Below are positions 11,328 to 23,131 of a stretch of 64,000 nt of DNA, one piece after another. The first letter of the stretch is position 1, and every line of letters starts with the position of its first letter. The notes beneath the pieces are model-generated. The model was not told where the DNA came from and did no database searches. It was given only the letters and a program-made list of their open reading frames with translations. This DNA is from Arbacia lixula. Its lineage: Eukaryota > Echinodermata > Echinoidea > Arbacioida > Arbaciidae. Where the stretch lies: positions 10,679,098 to 10,743,097 of the forward strand of contig OZ022584.1 of assembly GCA_963669155.1 (NCBI GenBank), in the 5' to 3' direction. A program made the position numbers and the translations under genes.

Positions 11328-11782
11328 GGTTTCAGTAAAAGCAGAAATGTGAAAGAAACGCATTAGTTTGCCGAAAATCCGTCAAAGGATAAGAAAGTCA
11401 TTTTCTTTTGAAATTTCAATTTTGTGACGTCAAGTGCGAGGTGCTCTCCCATATGGTGTGTGTTGTATGATTCCATAAATTGCTCTTTCTGTTTTTGACA
11501 ACGGAATCATTGTTTCATAGAGATATGTGTGTAAAATCGTGTTTTCAATGATGTATCAAATGCACAGGGAAAAGGATGTACGTTTTTTGAGACAAAATTG
11601 ACATTTAAAAAAAATTATATATAATATATAGGATTGCACATCGCGCGTGACATCACACAATCAAAACTTTGAAAGATCTTTACACTTTGACGGATGTTCT
11701 TCACATCTTCACTAAGATGTTTCTTTTATGTGTCTCCTTTTATTAAAACCAACTTAATCTAAGTGTGGACTACCCTTTTTAA

Positions 11783-14593
11783 TGCGGATCTAGCTCTGCC
11801 TAGTGCGTGACTTTGTATTCCCCCCACACAGGTCCTTACACTCTTTTTAGTTAATTTATTTACATTTCCGTTGGTAAATGTCCGAACATGATGTTAACGC
11901 AAGAGTCAACTACATATCCTTTTGAGCTCTTGATTAAAGTTTTTATTCAGCTTCATTCGTTTGAATTTATGCATCCATATTACCGCACTTAAACACTGTT
12001 AAAGTCAACCTTTCATCGACACACTGTCTAATGCTGCGTATTACGTCATTATATGTCCAAATAAAAAAGAAAATTACTATATCTAATATCATACCCATGC
12101 TCCAAAAGTAGCATTCCTGTTCCTTGCAGATTTGTTCCCTGCAGATTTGAAACAATTTGATACAAAAGGCATCATATGACTTAATTGTCACTTTCTCTAA
12201 TTTGAAAGTGATTTGTATGATTATATCCATTTGAGTTCTAATCACTGCTCCAGACTTTGCCCGTAGCTATACGTATCACTAGTTTAAAGACAGCCAGTCC
12301 CTTTTTCAGATCACCACAAAACCATCGAAACATTGGCAAAACATATAGAGAACTGTTAGCAAGCTCTATATTCACAATTTGAAACTGATACGTAGTGTAA
12401 AATTCAAATAATGCACGTAAACAACGTCTGATTGATAGTCTTTACCTCAGGCTCTTAGCAGTTTGTGTTGAAATATCTGCTTTATTGATTAATCTGTTTA
12501 TTAAATTATAAAACGCATTATGAAAAAAAATTGTTCCATGGAAGGAATCATCTCCAAAGTTTGGTAGTTACTCATAAAATTAGCATTGCACACACGCATA
12601 ATAACCACATAGATACTGCAACAAAGACTAATACTTTTTTCGTGGTACGAAAAAAGTCGGTTTGAAATTTAACGGCTGAAATTTTTTACATATACAGAAA
12701 GCTTCAACATGCTATATTCTTAGAAATGGTCTTGAATCACACTTTCTTCAATTTACGATCGTGATAGACGATTTCAAATTTTAAGCTTGCAAAAGGGACG
12801 GACAATCTTTAAGAGCTCTTTCTGAATTAGGACACTGTTAGGAAATTATATGAATCAACATTTCTTCCTTTGAACCCATGCTCTATGTAGCCGACAGGTT
12901 TTATGTTCTCAACATATTCTGTTTATATGTTTCAACAAATACACTTGTCTAGATGTGTGAATTGAATCAATAACTCTGTAAACAAACCACATATCAGCAA
13001 ACAATCGTCATTTTTTTTTCAAGTAAAATATTTCAGCTGCACGCAAACATAATTGTGCAGACAGTGTTAATGATAAAACACTGCTACACATAGAATTCTG
13101 GCAATGATTGATTCAAAAAAGCGCAAGAAATCGTCAGGTGTAGAAGTCAGTCAATTTTGAAGGTAATGAGATATGTCTATGTTTATTGAATTATTCCTAA
13201 TTGATAAAAAGCAAAGCTACTAGAGACAAAATGAACAATTAAAGATATTTTTTTTCAAGATGACATCGGCTAAATGTCGGTGCTGAACATGCAACATGAA
13301 ATCACTGTCATGATTGTGAAATACTTTTTGACATTTATTGGTACATTTTACTATCCGTACCAATGTTTGAATGTATTATACCTACGTTTCTTCTCCTCCG
13401 TAACAGCATCGTGTTCTGAGTGATTATACATGATATAGTAAAGTTCTCGGCTTCGCATTCAAAACATACTACAGCTTAATGTGTGAATTCACATAGCTTG
13501 CATACACTGCACGTTCTCAGTTCACTACACATAAAATAAACTGAGAGTTGAAATTTACTTCACACACGCTTAGTGACGAACATTAAACAGGAATGAGCGA
13601 GTTCGTGAGTTTTGATTCTGACCAGGAAAGAACACCGAATGCATTAAACATTTGCGTTATGCATTAGCGTTGCCCCGACTATCAACGCCAGCAATCGGTC
13701 AACGCCAATATTGGCCATTTCAGGCTGCATTGCCGCCGACTGATCATTTTTCCCCGCCTCACCAGGCGACTCACAGATGGGCAAGATAACAATTCAGGAT
13801 TCGGTAGATCCGAGGAAAGATTTTCAGTCGTTTGTGCCCTTTTTTGTTTTTAGTCTGTTATTATAATGATTCTATTCCGTGGATGCAAACAATTGACAGT
13901 GGATCTCAAACTTGCCGTAAACAGGAGGGTTGTGTTTAAGGTTTCGTTTCGTTGAGTTGAACATGAGCAAACGCACAATGTGTGCCGCATTTAGAGCAAG
14001 ATGCGTCCTACCAATTTATACAGTTATATCAAAAGGATCGATGCACTTATCTATTGCACTTTCTTATAATTATCGTTTTATGTGAGTGCCGAGGTGCAGT
14101 CAATGAGGCTGAACTATATTCCTAGTATGAAGCATTTTACCACGACGAAATAAAATGTGTGAAGTTGAGGAAATGACGGAGAAGAAGCTTGCGTTCTTGT
14201 GCACACATGTGATAGGGGTATTTAACACCATTAATACGAGTGGAGAGCGGCTACGTGGTGTGTCCAGGGCGTGGCTTTCTCTCTATTTCCCTCTCTCTTT
14301 TTCTGCCCACCCCTTCCCCCTTCTTTCTCCATGTTCTCTGTTTCCGTATGTTATATCTCGTCTGGTATCTTACCATACTCAATATTGACATGTGTTAATG
14401 GAATCAATACTTTTGTGAGCATATCAGATATAAGCACACAAACATAAAAAAAAACATCATTAACTGAAAATCACACCGAACGATCAGGAAGGTTTACATA
14501 CATTAATCCAGATCTCGCACGCATTACGAGGGATATCTGAACATTCCCAGCAAATTTGTTATTGGTCTCCGTTTTACCGTGAACTTGGCGGGC
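11783..14593. other. Quiet AT-rich non-coding interval
   Basis: About 2.8 kb with few microsatellites and no readable frame above 100 codons. It includes a short perfect hairpin at 12634-12656 and, around 13640-13800, a block of more balanced composition that could be constrained. Nothing else recognised. Confidence 0.45.
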
Positions 14594-14653
14594 AGAGAGA
14601 GAGAGAGAGAGAAAGAGAGAGAATAGGGGAAGTGGTAAATGTAGGGGGGGGGG
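14594..14653. repeat. (GA)n microsatellite and G10 run
   Basis: GA array at 14594-14622 and ten G at 14644-14653. Confidence 0.9.
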
Positions 14654-14980
14654 TACTTTGAAAAGTAGTAATGATCAATGTTGTAATGATACCACCTGCT
14701 ATTCAGTACTGTGCGCGGGGTCGCAGAGTGTGAGATGGAAAGGGTTAAGAAGAGCAAATGGACCACCATACCGAATATACAAGACGTACGTTTAGTAGTC
14801 TAGCACCTTGCAGACGAAACGTCGCTATACTCTACGTTTGCTTCATCGTGAGACAACCGATTATTTCTTCCACTTCAACTTTCACCACGATAAACCTCCT
14901 CAACATCATCATACGTTTAGTATTAATAAATGACACAAATGACACGGTGCATTTAATGGTGTTATCAATTAGTATACAAA

Positions 14981-15136
14981 TGATGCATAGGTTTGAGTGG
15001 GTCAGTAGGAATTGTGTACACAAGGTAGCTCTGAATTGCCTGAACCCACGAGGCGAAGCCGAGTGGGTTTAAGGCCAAATTCAGAGCTACCGCGTGTACA
15101 CAATCCTACTGACCCACGAAATAAACCTGTGCATCA
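14981..15136. repeat. Foldback repeat with ~60-bp arms
   Basis: The left arm runs from GATGCATAGGTTTG through GTGGGTCAGTAGGA and ATTGTGTACAC to GGTAGCTCTGAATT. It is repeated inverted to 15136 with few mismatches. The loop holds a smaller palindrome around GAACCCACGAGGCG / CGAGTGGGTTT. This is a long hairpin-forming sequence, probably a MITE. Confidence 0.75.
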
Positions 15137-15139
15137 TCT

Positions 15140-16032
15140 GTTTTATAGAATGGGCCCCAAAATCTAATAAAAAAGGGAAAAATCTCTGTCAACCTCATTT
15201 ACCGGATGCATGGAAAAATCATGCGTCCGGTAATTACCGGATGCATGGTTATGACAAAATCATGCATCCGGTAATTACCGGATGCATGGTTATTGACCAA
15301 TCAGATTGCAGAGATCCATCTTCATCATCAATAATCATCAATGATTGGAATCATCAAAATCTGCCAAGACTAAAAATTATTGACTTTTCACATAGAGAAG
15401 TGTCCAAATAACACAGCTAAAATATGACATGATTTTCTCCATAGACCATATCAGGTGGAGATAGAGTCTGCATGTATAGAACTACCAAGTTCATCGCGCT
15501 TTTATTTGATAACAATCATTTAAACGACGTAGTCATATCAGAAAAGACAGATTTACTGCGAATGTCCAGGGTGGCATTGAGTGCCAAAATGAACGTATTC
15601 GCAATGCACGTTAGTGGGCAAATCATCGCAGCAACGTCTCACACAGTGCTGCGACAGCGTAGAATTCAGTCATGAGTTTGTCCATTTCTCCGTTCGAAAT
15701 ATCTCCCAAATTTACGTGTTTCACCTCTGCAAACCGTTTAAATGTAGACAATGAGTATTCGATGATTTGATTAAAATGTGTACTTACTTAAAGCGTCTGA
15801 ATCGTCCAAAATTTGTTTCAATTCTTCATCTCACATAATCGGAGTTTCTCGTGATTCGTGGGTGCCGTCATTAGCGTAAGCAGCATTGGTATCGATCATG
15901 TCAATTCTCGGTATCGCGATATCGTGTTGATATCATGTTGATATCGCGTGCTGCCAGTAAAAAAAAATTACACGTTAATTACGGGTAATTATCCAATCAG
16001 ATTGCAGAGATTCTGACACCCATTCTATAATA
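15140..16032. mobile_element. Candidate larger TIR element with palindrome cluster
   Basis: TATAGAATGGG near 15144 recurs inverted as CCCATTCTATA near 16021. CCAATCAGATTGCAGAGAT occurs directly at 15297-15315 and 15992-16010. These could mark the two halves of one composite element adjoining the foldback at 14981, but the arms are not symmetrical throughout. The 67-codon frame at 15472-15675 has no recognisable domain. Confidence 0.4.
15199..15290. repeat. Array of TACCGGATGCATG palindromes
   Basis: TACCGGATGCATG occurs three times and its inverse (CATGCATCCGGTA or CATGCGTCCGGTA) twice, alternating over about 90 bases, so that each adjacent pair can fold. Confidence 0.85.
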
Positions 16033-17719
16033 ACGGTTGCGTATCACTTTGGAAGATATTGCAAAAGAACGTAAAACTTAATGATTCCATTTAATTGCTG
16101 TGAAACCGTCCTGTGACTATGAATCAAACAATGCATTAACACATTTGTTAACATAATATTTGGTAAGTTCCATCTCAGAATCAGCCTTATGTACATTTGG
16201 AATTAAAGCTGAGCATAAGAGGTATTAAAAAAAAAATATCCGTTGAAGATAGCTTACAATTGCCTCTGTAACTATACACGTGCTATGAGTGCACTATTTC
16301 ACCAACACAGATTAGCAAATGATCTGGCAGTAATCTCCCTGTGCACAGTTTTAACTCGACATAGTCACTTAGATTGTGAGGTTAGGAATTAAGTTGTCAG
16401 TAAATTAGTCTGTAAGTACTAAAGTTTAATATCAGATGATCCGATCAAATATAAACTTGCAAAGTAGGCCTACTGGTAAATATAATTTCCTGAAGAGTAC
16501 ATAGGCTTTGTAGTCCCCCATATACTCTCTGTAGAGTTCTCCATCAGTTATTTTGCTTTAATACCGGTGTATTTGGGGCGTGCGACCTTTGCCGATCAAA
16601 ACGAAACAGTTTTTATGATAGCTGTTCTAGTGATATTCTAATTAGGTGTTGAAAGGGCGTCGTTTCGCGCATGGGTTCGTGTGCGCTAGGCATAGCTACA
16701 CATTGCATACCTTGCTGCAGTGCGCGCTACCTTGCATGCGCCCAAGCGTGTGAGCGCAATATTCGACAGTTGCACGTAGATATGGACTAATGCGCAAAGG
16801 ATACACAAAAATTACATGCCATTATTAGATTGAGTGAACAAAGCCCTTTTACCCCTCCTACATATTCTCTCTCTTGTTTTCTTGTCCTTTTTAACGTTGC
16901 TGCGGATTATTGCTCCAATGAATTACAAATTTATTCCATTATTAGTTTAAGTGAGAAAAGGTCCACATATTAAGCTTCATGGAGGGGGGGGGGGGATTTT
17001 TTACGTGGTTATGGATTTTACTGAAACGACATCCACTTCATTATTGATTTCAGTGGACAAAGCTCTTCATTGCGTTTTTTTTTTATTCTTTCTCTTGTTC
17101 TGTTATATTCAACTTCGCCATAAAACAATACGTTACGATAAATGACATCATTGCTACTTCAGCACATATTGGAATTTCATTGCGAGATTATAACATACTG
17201 CGCCATATTTTCCTCTTTACAGTCATTAAAGGATAAACTAAGGTAGCTCCCGAGTCAACCAAGCAGTCCATATGTCAATCAACTGAATTCTATGAGCGTT
17301 TAACATTTTGACCTTTACTAATGTGATGGATAAGATGTCAGAGAACGGTGTACGTTTCCACATCTTTCCATTCCGTCTTGGGCCTAACCTTGAGGTTATA
17401 GGTATTTCCTTTTACGAACATGTAGTCTGCAAGTACATCAAATCAAATAATTCTTTGTATTCAATGAAAGTTTTCGAGAAATGTAAAAAAAAAAAAAAAA
17501 CATACTGCAATAAAACAAATGCATGGAATTTAAAATGATTGAATTAAAACAATAATCATGTCAGTCACATAAACTTAGGCAGCAACACTAAAATACTACA
17601 TATACTGTATTAGCACTTACAGCTTAATGCTTGACAGTCGTCCCTACCGATAATCAGTGAGAACAACAACAAGCTGCTATATTTGAGTTTTGTACACTCT
17701 CTGGTCAGTGGAGGTAATG
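16033..17719. other. Non-coding interval with G12 run
   Basis: AT-rich, with G12 at 16984-16995, an A run near 17486-17500, and a more balanced stretch near 16600-16760. No gene or repeat family recognised. Confidence 0.4.
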
Positions 17720-18283
17720 TTAAAGGGTTACTAAATTAGAAAAATAACTTCCCACCAATCTTTGTAAAATTATCCACTAAAAACGAATTTCACATTTGTT
17801 TGCCAAAATAAAGTCTCATTTTGACGAAAATTTGGAAAAAAAAAACACGCACGCCCCCAGTGACGTATGAGAAGTCAAAATGCCATAGATTGTACGGAAG
17901 TCAACAATAGACCATTTTCCTAATGTATTCACAACTTTCCCCCTAACTGCGTAATAACGCTTTATTGCATTCACCTGTATCTTGTCATTCAGATTCAATG
18001 GATGACATGTACTTTGAATCCATTAGTTGTTGCTACTCGGACAAGCTTTGGTGCTCCCATTGGTAACGTATTGTTTGAATGGCGTGAATGAACTATTTTA
18101 TTCACGCCGTTGGCATTTATTGCATTTTGACTTCTCATACGTCACTGGAGGCGTGCGTTTTTTTTCTTCAAATTTTCTTCAAAATGAGACTTTATTGCGG
18201 CAAACGAATGTGAAATTCGTCTTTAGTGGATAATGTTCCAAAGATTAGCGGGAACATATTTTTCTACTTTAGTAACCCTTTAA
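17720..18283. mobile_element. TTAA-flanked MITE with ~160-bp TIRs
   Basis: Both ends read TTAAAGGGTTACTAAA going inward (left from 17720, right from 18283 on the opposite strand). The arms stay similar for about 160 bases, including AATCTTTG, TTATCCACTAAA, CGAATTTCACATT, AAAGTCTCATTTTGA and GACGTATGAGAAGTCAAAAT. Flanking TTAA (17720-17723 and 18280-18283) is the probable target duplication. The interior of about 240 bp codes for nothing recognisable. The family differs from the TTAAAGGGATAGTTC group in its interior but has the same type of end, so both may have been mobilised by the same class of transposase. Confidence 0.85.
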
Positions 18284-18368
18284 ATTTTCATCATTCTTTT
18301 GTATAGATAGTTGGTTTCAGATGTGGAATATAAAGCGAATTATCAACTTTTGGTTTCAGGCAATGAGA

Positions 18369-18470
18369 CAAACTATCACTTCCTCGGCGATCTGAATGCA
18401 TACGCTATCTTTCCTCAGCTACGCTTCGGAAAGATAGCTACATCCAGATCGCTTCGGAAGTGATACTTCG
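18369..18470. repeat. Imperfect palindrome, ~45-bp arms
   Basis: AACTATCACTTCC...CGATCTG...GCTATCTTTCC on the left is matched inverted by GGAAAGATAGC...CAGATCG...GGAAGTGATACTT on the right, with the centre near 18422. Confidence 0.7.
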
Positions 18471-18587
18471 TCCCATCACCTCCACCAACGTTGATTATTT
18501 GCTTACTATCTTGGCAGTATACTTCCCCACTGCATTATCACCATTCCCCCATGCTATCATCACCCCCTTAAACTTCGTCGCCAATAA

Positions 18588-18790
18588 GCCATTTTCGTAA
18601 TGTATTCACAACTTTCGCTCTAACTGCCTGGTGACGCGTTATTACATCCACCTGTATTTCGTGATTCAGTTTGAAAGGATGGAACGCACTCTGGATCTAT
18701 TAGTTGTTGCTACTCGGACAAACCTCGGACAAGCTTTGGGGTTACCGTTAGTAACATATTGTTTGAATGACTTGAATGAAATGTGCATAC
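18588..18790 (+). repeat. Partial copy of the interior of the 17720 MITE
   Basis: Follows the order of 17905-18100: CCATTTTC..TAATGTATTCACAACTTTC, CTAACTGC, CACCTGTAT, TTAGTTGTTGCTACTCGGAC, CAAGCTTTGG, then GTAACRTATTGTTTGAATG. The TIRs are missing, so this is either a deleted second copy or a fragment of a related, longer element. Confidence 0.7.
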
Positions 18791-19854
18791 TTAACGAAAA
18801 TGATGTAGATTCCCAGCTGCTTGTTATCAATGCCGCTAATCTTCTCCACCCGATTCTATCCACCCTAACATCCGCGCGCACCTCTATCTTTCTTAATCCT
18901 CTTAGTAGCACTACGTAAATAGGCTCCTCCTGGCTTGGTACTGATGGACTTAACCCCCTAATCGAACCAAGCTTTCTCTTTCACACGCTCCGGCCACTCG
19001 ATCCTCCCACTCACTTTCAGTTTATGAACGTCGGATAAAGTTTCCCGTTTTCTTCGAAAGGCTCCCATCCTCAAGTAACGGTCGGGGCCTGAGTGGGAAT
19101 AGGTGACACAATATAAACACTGTGTCATGTGTGTCGTCGTATTTCACTTTTTATACTCCTGCCTTTTTATGGGAATGCAATTACGCTTTGCTGCGGATGA
19201 AAGCGCGCCGACATTTAAGTTTCTTTAAGCAACATTTTTTGTGCTCCCAGAACGGAATATGACGCCTTCTTGAAAATGATGATGACAGGCATAGTGCGAA
19301 TAAATTGCTCGTCAATATTTTAGCTATATAGATGTACGTTAAAGTGAAAAATACTGAGCATGAGGGCCTTTTCCGAGGAGACAGTCACTTTTATAGATGT
19401 AGTCGAAATGCTCTATAATGTTAGTCGCGCTACGAAGATGCGACACTCCATATCCAAGAAACTAAAATCTACAACCAGGAAAATACGCCATTGGCACAAC
19501 GGGGCATTTGGCTGTCGAATTATCAAATGCCGTTAAATTGCACTGTTTTACTAGCTCGGGAAAGTCCATAGCTGTGGTTAATTGAAGATATCATAAGTTT
19601 TGATTGTGGTTATGCATTTAATTAGGGAAAGGTGAATACACATCTGTACAAAATCTGACTGAAAATGATCAATAAGTGTGTTATGTTTATGTCAAGAGAG
19701 CACACTTTCAGTCATGCTTCGCATGGATGATGCAAAACAGATCAAAATAAAGATAAAAGTCTGTTGTTTATAATAAACTTAATTCGGGTAAATTGCCGTA
19801 TGGAATTACCGTTTGAAGCTGTGACTTCATTTTCTTTTTAAAGGAACATTCCAT
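18791..19854. other. Non-coding interval
   Basis: No coding or repeat signal recognised. The sequence near 18940-19110 is more balanced in composition and could be unique conserved DNA. Confidence 0.4.
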
Positions 19855-19936
19855 TTCTCTATCTCTCTCTCTCTCTCTATATATATATGTGTGTGTGTGT
19901 GCGTATGTATGTGTGTTTGTGTGCGTGTGTGTGTGA

Positions 19937-19967
<31 letters not shown>

Positions 19968-19999
19968 TGTGTGTGTGTATGCATACATATACATGTATA
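19855..19999. repeat. Compound (CT)n(TA)n(TG)n microsatellite
   Basis: CT, then TA, then a long interrupted TG array. Confidence 0.95.
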
Positions 20000-20829
20000 C
20001 ACTATCACAAATATATACGTGATAAAAGCATAAGTGCAACCGGCCTAACAGCCGCGCACATTTTTTTGGGTCACGCACATACCCTCAGTGGCTTGGGCCG
20101 ACCTCTACACCACGGGCCCTGCCACGGCAGTGCACGTATGCGGGTGACGCAATGTCATTTGCTTAATTCTTAATTTCACCGCAATTACGCCTCGCCCGAA
20201 GTTACCCTAGCTCCGAGGGGGGATGGGGGTCGGTGGAGCATTTATCTCATTTTCCCCCCAAATGGCTTCAACTCGGGTGGACTCTAGTGGCAGGATGGAA
20301 AGTGCGAAGAGAAGAGAGAATGCTCCAGTGATAATTAAATTCATTGCACGTAAATGACCGTTTGTTTAGTAGCACAGCACTGGAACGGGGAAGGTAACGT
20401 ATGGTTGGAGAACAAAAGCATATATCTCATAACTTATACATTAGCACATTAATTATGCAACATTGATACTATTGAGAACTATAGTTACAATTTCGTATTC
20501 AAGAAGAGACATTGTATTTCCAATATATGGTTACTGAACATGCGACATATAAAGAATTGTAAATGGATTGTTATTGTGTATTCACCATTATTCATTATTT
20601 TCCGACCTTCACACGTACAATGTAGAGTCCCATTTAAGATTTCACATCATATTTTACTTGTATAGAAGAACAACATGACTGATGAGTGTAAAGTACAATT
20701 TGAAACATTCAAACATAGACAATAAAATGATACGTTTTAAATATGACAAAACAAGTGCGGGATAATCGTCGTTCTTAATATGGAATCTCATCTTCATCTC
20801 ACCCTATGAAGGTATAAAACGTTTCATCT
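20000..20829. other. Non-coding interval
   Basis: Balanced composition at 20040-20300, AT-rich after that. No gene seen. Confidence 0.4.
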
Positions 20830-21460
20830 TATTTCGCAAGAAATGAAATGGTGAAAATGACAGTGAGAAAACACCGTATCGTTGTAAAAAGTTGTTTTAA
20901 AGTGAAAAAACACCGTGACGATGATTTCTTCAAGGTAAAAACACGGTGAAGGTGGTGACAATGAATTATCAATGTAAAAACAGGCATGGAAGTGAAGACC
21001 ATGAATATATAAACTTAAAATCGTGATCGCATGTGGATGAATACATTAACTTCAAGACACCTTGCCAGTGGTAACAATGAATAAAAATATCACACTGAAA
21101 GTGGTGACATTGAATCATTATAATGAAACAAATGATGATTTTGGATATTTAAAAATGAAAATCGTAATATGAGTCGATTTATTACTTAACATGAAATTAA
21201 TGTGACAGTGCTGGTAATGAATTCTGAATAAATAATGCCGTGGAAGAGTGCATGGGTACTTTTAAAAGTAAATGCATCGTAGCAGTGATTAAACGAGAAC
21301 CCTACATTTAAAAGACATGGCAGTGATTACTTAAATGCAAACTACTATCACAGTGAGATACTCTACAGTTGTCCAATAATTCCGTTACAATCATAGTGAA
21401 TACTTGAGAGTAGAAACACAGTGGTGACAGTCATTACAACATAAAAGCGGTGGCAGTGCC
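20830..21460. repeat. Highly degenerate ~35-42-bp tandem repeat
   Basis: About fifteen loose units with the pattern AATGTAAAAACAC-GTG followed by GTGGTGACAATGAAT. Good examples are GGTGGTGACAATGAAT (20950s), GTGGTAACAATGAAT (21070) and GTGGTGACATTGAAT (21100). Unit length and interior vary widely, which fits an old, decaying minisatellite. Confidence 0.6.
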
Positions 21461-23131
21461 AAGTGTACAGAAGAAACGGCTTTTAAAATTCCTTCAAAAA
21501 GTTGCACTTTGTGTTCTTCTTCAAATAAGATAATGTTGCTTATCTGTGATGATTATAACTTCAAATCATAACAAAATTATAATTTCAAATCCTTAACTAT
21601 GCTGCATCAATCATAAAAAGTTCAACTTCCCAACAGTGGTAGCTACCATGGTGACATATATATGTTCTACTGAGAAGTCATTGGCTGTTCTCATGGTAGA
21701 TATATTTCACGGTAAGTTACAATAATTAAAAAAAAAACTATAATCATCCAACACGTCATAGGTGACAAAATAAACACAGAGAAGGACTGATGGTAGGGTC
21801 TATATAAAAAGAGTGCGTTTGTTTGTATGTGGAATTACTGAGCTTTGTTCTTTTTTTTGTTTCTCGTTGTCTCTATGGAAAACAAAGGGTTTCATGCGTT
21901 TGCATCATAATAATGTTATCGCCCACTGCGTCCTTTCTGTGATCAACTGTCTAGTCGCCTCATGTTTAGTTCAAGAGACATTAATGGGATGGAGAATCAG
22001 TCAGCTTCAATCTAATCCGAGTAGTCGCTTCTTTTTTTTATCTCCGACATCGGAAATTCGGATGATTAACTACCTTATCATTTTTGCATGCGTTACAATC
22101 CGTCTCACAACAAATCGAAAACTACAGCAATTTAAAATAAAAAAAAGAGGATGAAATGTAATTAGCTCAGGTTAGCTCATGTGTAAAAGCAGACTTGTCG
22201 GTAGACTATGAAGCTATGCAACGTTAATTACGATTAAAGTTAAGTACGAGACTGCCGAGACCAAGTGTGCTACCGAAGAGGGCGTTAAAGAGGGTCAAAA
22301 CCCTTAACCCGTAGTTTATGTTATTCGGGTGGTCCCTGTGTTCAGTCTATGAGACTGAGATAAATCTTTAGGAGTGCACGTGATTCTTATTTGGTTGATA
22401 TTTATTCGTTTTGGTGTATCAGAGTTGAAAAACACCACACAACCTTTCCATTAACAGGTAAGTAAGAACAGGCCTATTAGCAGATTAGAAAAGGTTACTG
22501 AACTCGTTATCATGCCAGAATGGTTTTGCTGTTATCACGGATCCATCACGGATCTCGTTCGTTTCCAGCGGTGTTATGCTTTTGTGATGAAGCCTCTCTA
22601 TTGACCCGCACATCAAACAGGAATGAGACCCAAGGTGACGGTAGAACTGTATCCGCTTCCGGTCTCATACACAGTTAGTACATAACTACAAAGAAAAACA
22701 GAATGTTGCTGTGAGGTACGTCACCACGGATCATTAGACGGCATTTCTTTATGTATGGAGATGTAGGTAGAGTTGATCGAGAGAAACAAATGACATTGTA
22801 TTTGCGACGAATATTTACATGACGAATATTTACATGAATGCGCTCTCAATAGCGAATTGATAGAAGCTCCCCATCGGGGAGGGAGGAGGAGTGACCCTTT
22901 AACAGCTGACAGGCAAGGAGATGCCGCAAGAGATCACTAACCCGCACGACGTGACGCACTTTCATCTTTATTTAATTGTTGGGAGCCGTCAAGGTCATCC
23001 TGCCAGGCGTGATATGGATCCCCCACCGGTCTGCGGCGATGCGGTCTCAACAATATAAGATCCTCCACACACTCAACCTAGAACATGGCTATATCCGGAG
23101 CTTGTATCATGTCCTCATAGTGTTATTTCTG
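21461..23131. other. Non-coding interval
   Basis: A 113-codon plus-strand frame at 21813-22154 has no recognisable domain and sits in AT-rich sequence. GACGAATATTTACAT is duplicated in tandem near 22805. No gene identified. Confidence 0.4.

Larger units (their letters stand above)
10286..11782. mobile_element. TTAA-flanked TIR element (MITE), split by a LINE
   Basis: The left end reads TTAAAGGGATAGTTCACC (10286). The right end, reverse-complemented from 11782, reads TTAAAAAGGGTAGTCCAC. About 75 bases inside both ends correspond (GTTAAGTTGGTTTCAGTAAA on the left, GATTAAGTTGGTTTTAATAA on the right, then AAGAAAC- and ATCCGTCAAAG-like blocks). TTAA on both sides fits the target site of piggyBac-type elements; no transposase is encoded. 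Removing the LINE and one 10-bp duplication gives about 480 bp for the original element. A related left half lies at 62477. Confidence 0.75.

Noticed and set aside
12634..12656. CTTTTTTCGT/ACGAAAAAAG hairpin as a transcription terminator
   Set aside because: Rho-independent terminators do not apply in this context. It is a short AT-rich palindrome expected by chance in long AT-rich DNA.
15199..15290. CRISPR-like repeat array
   Set aside because: Copies alternate in orientation with no regular unique spacers, and the genome is animal-like.
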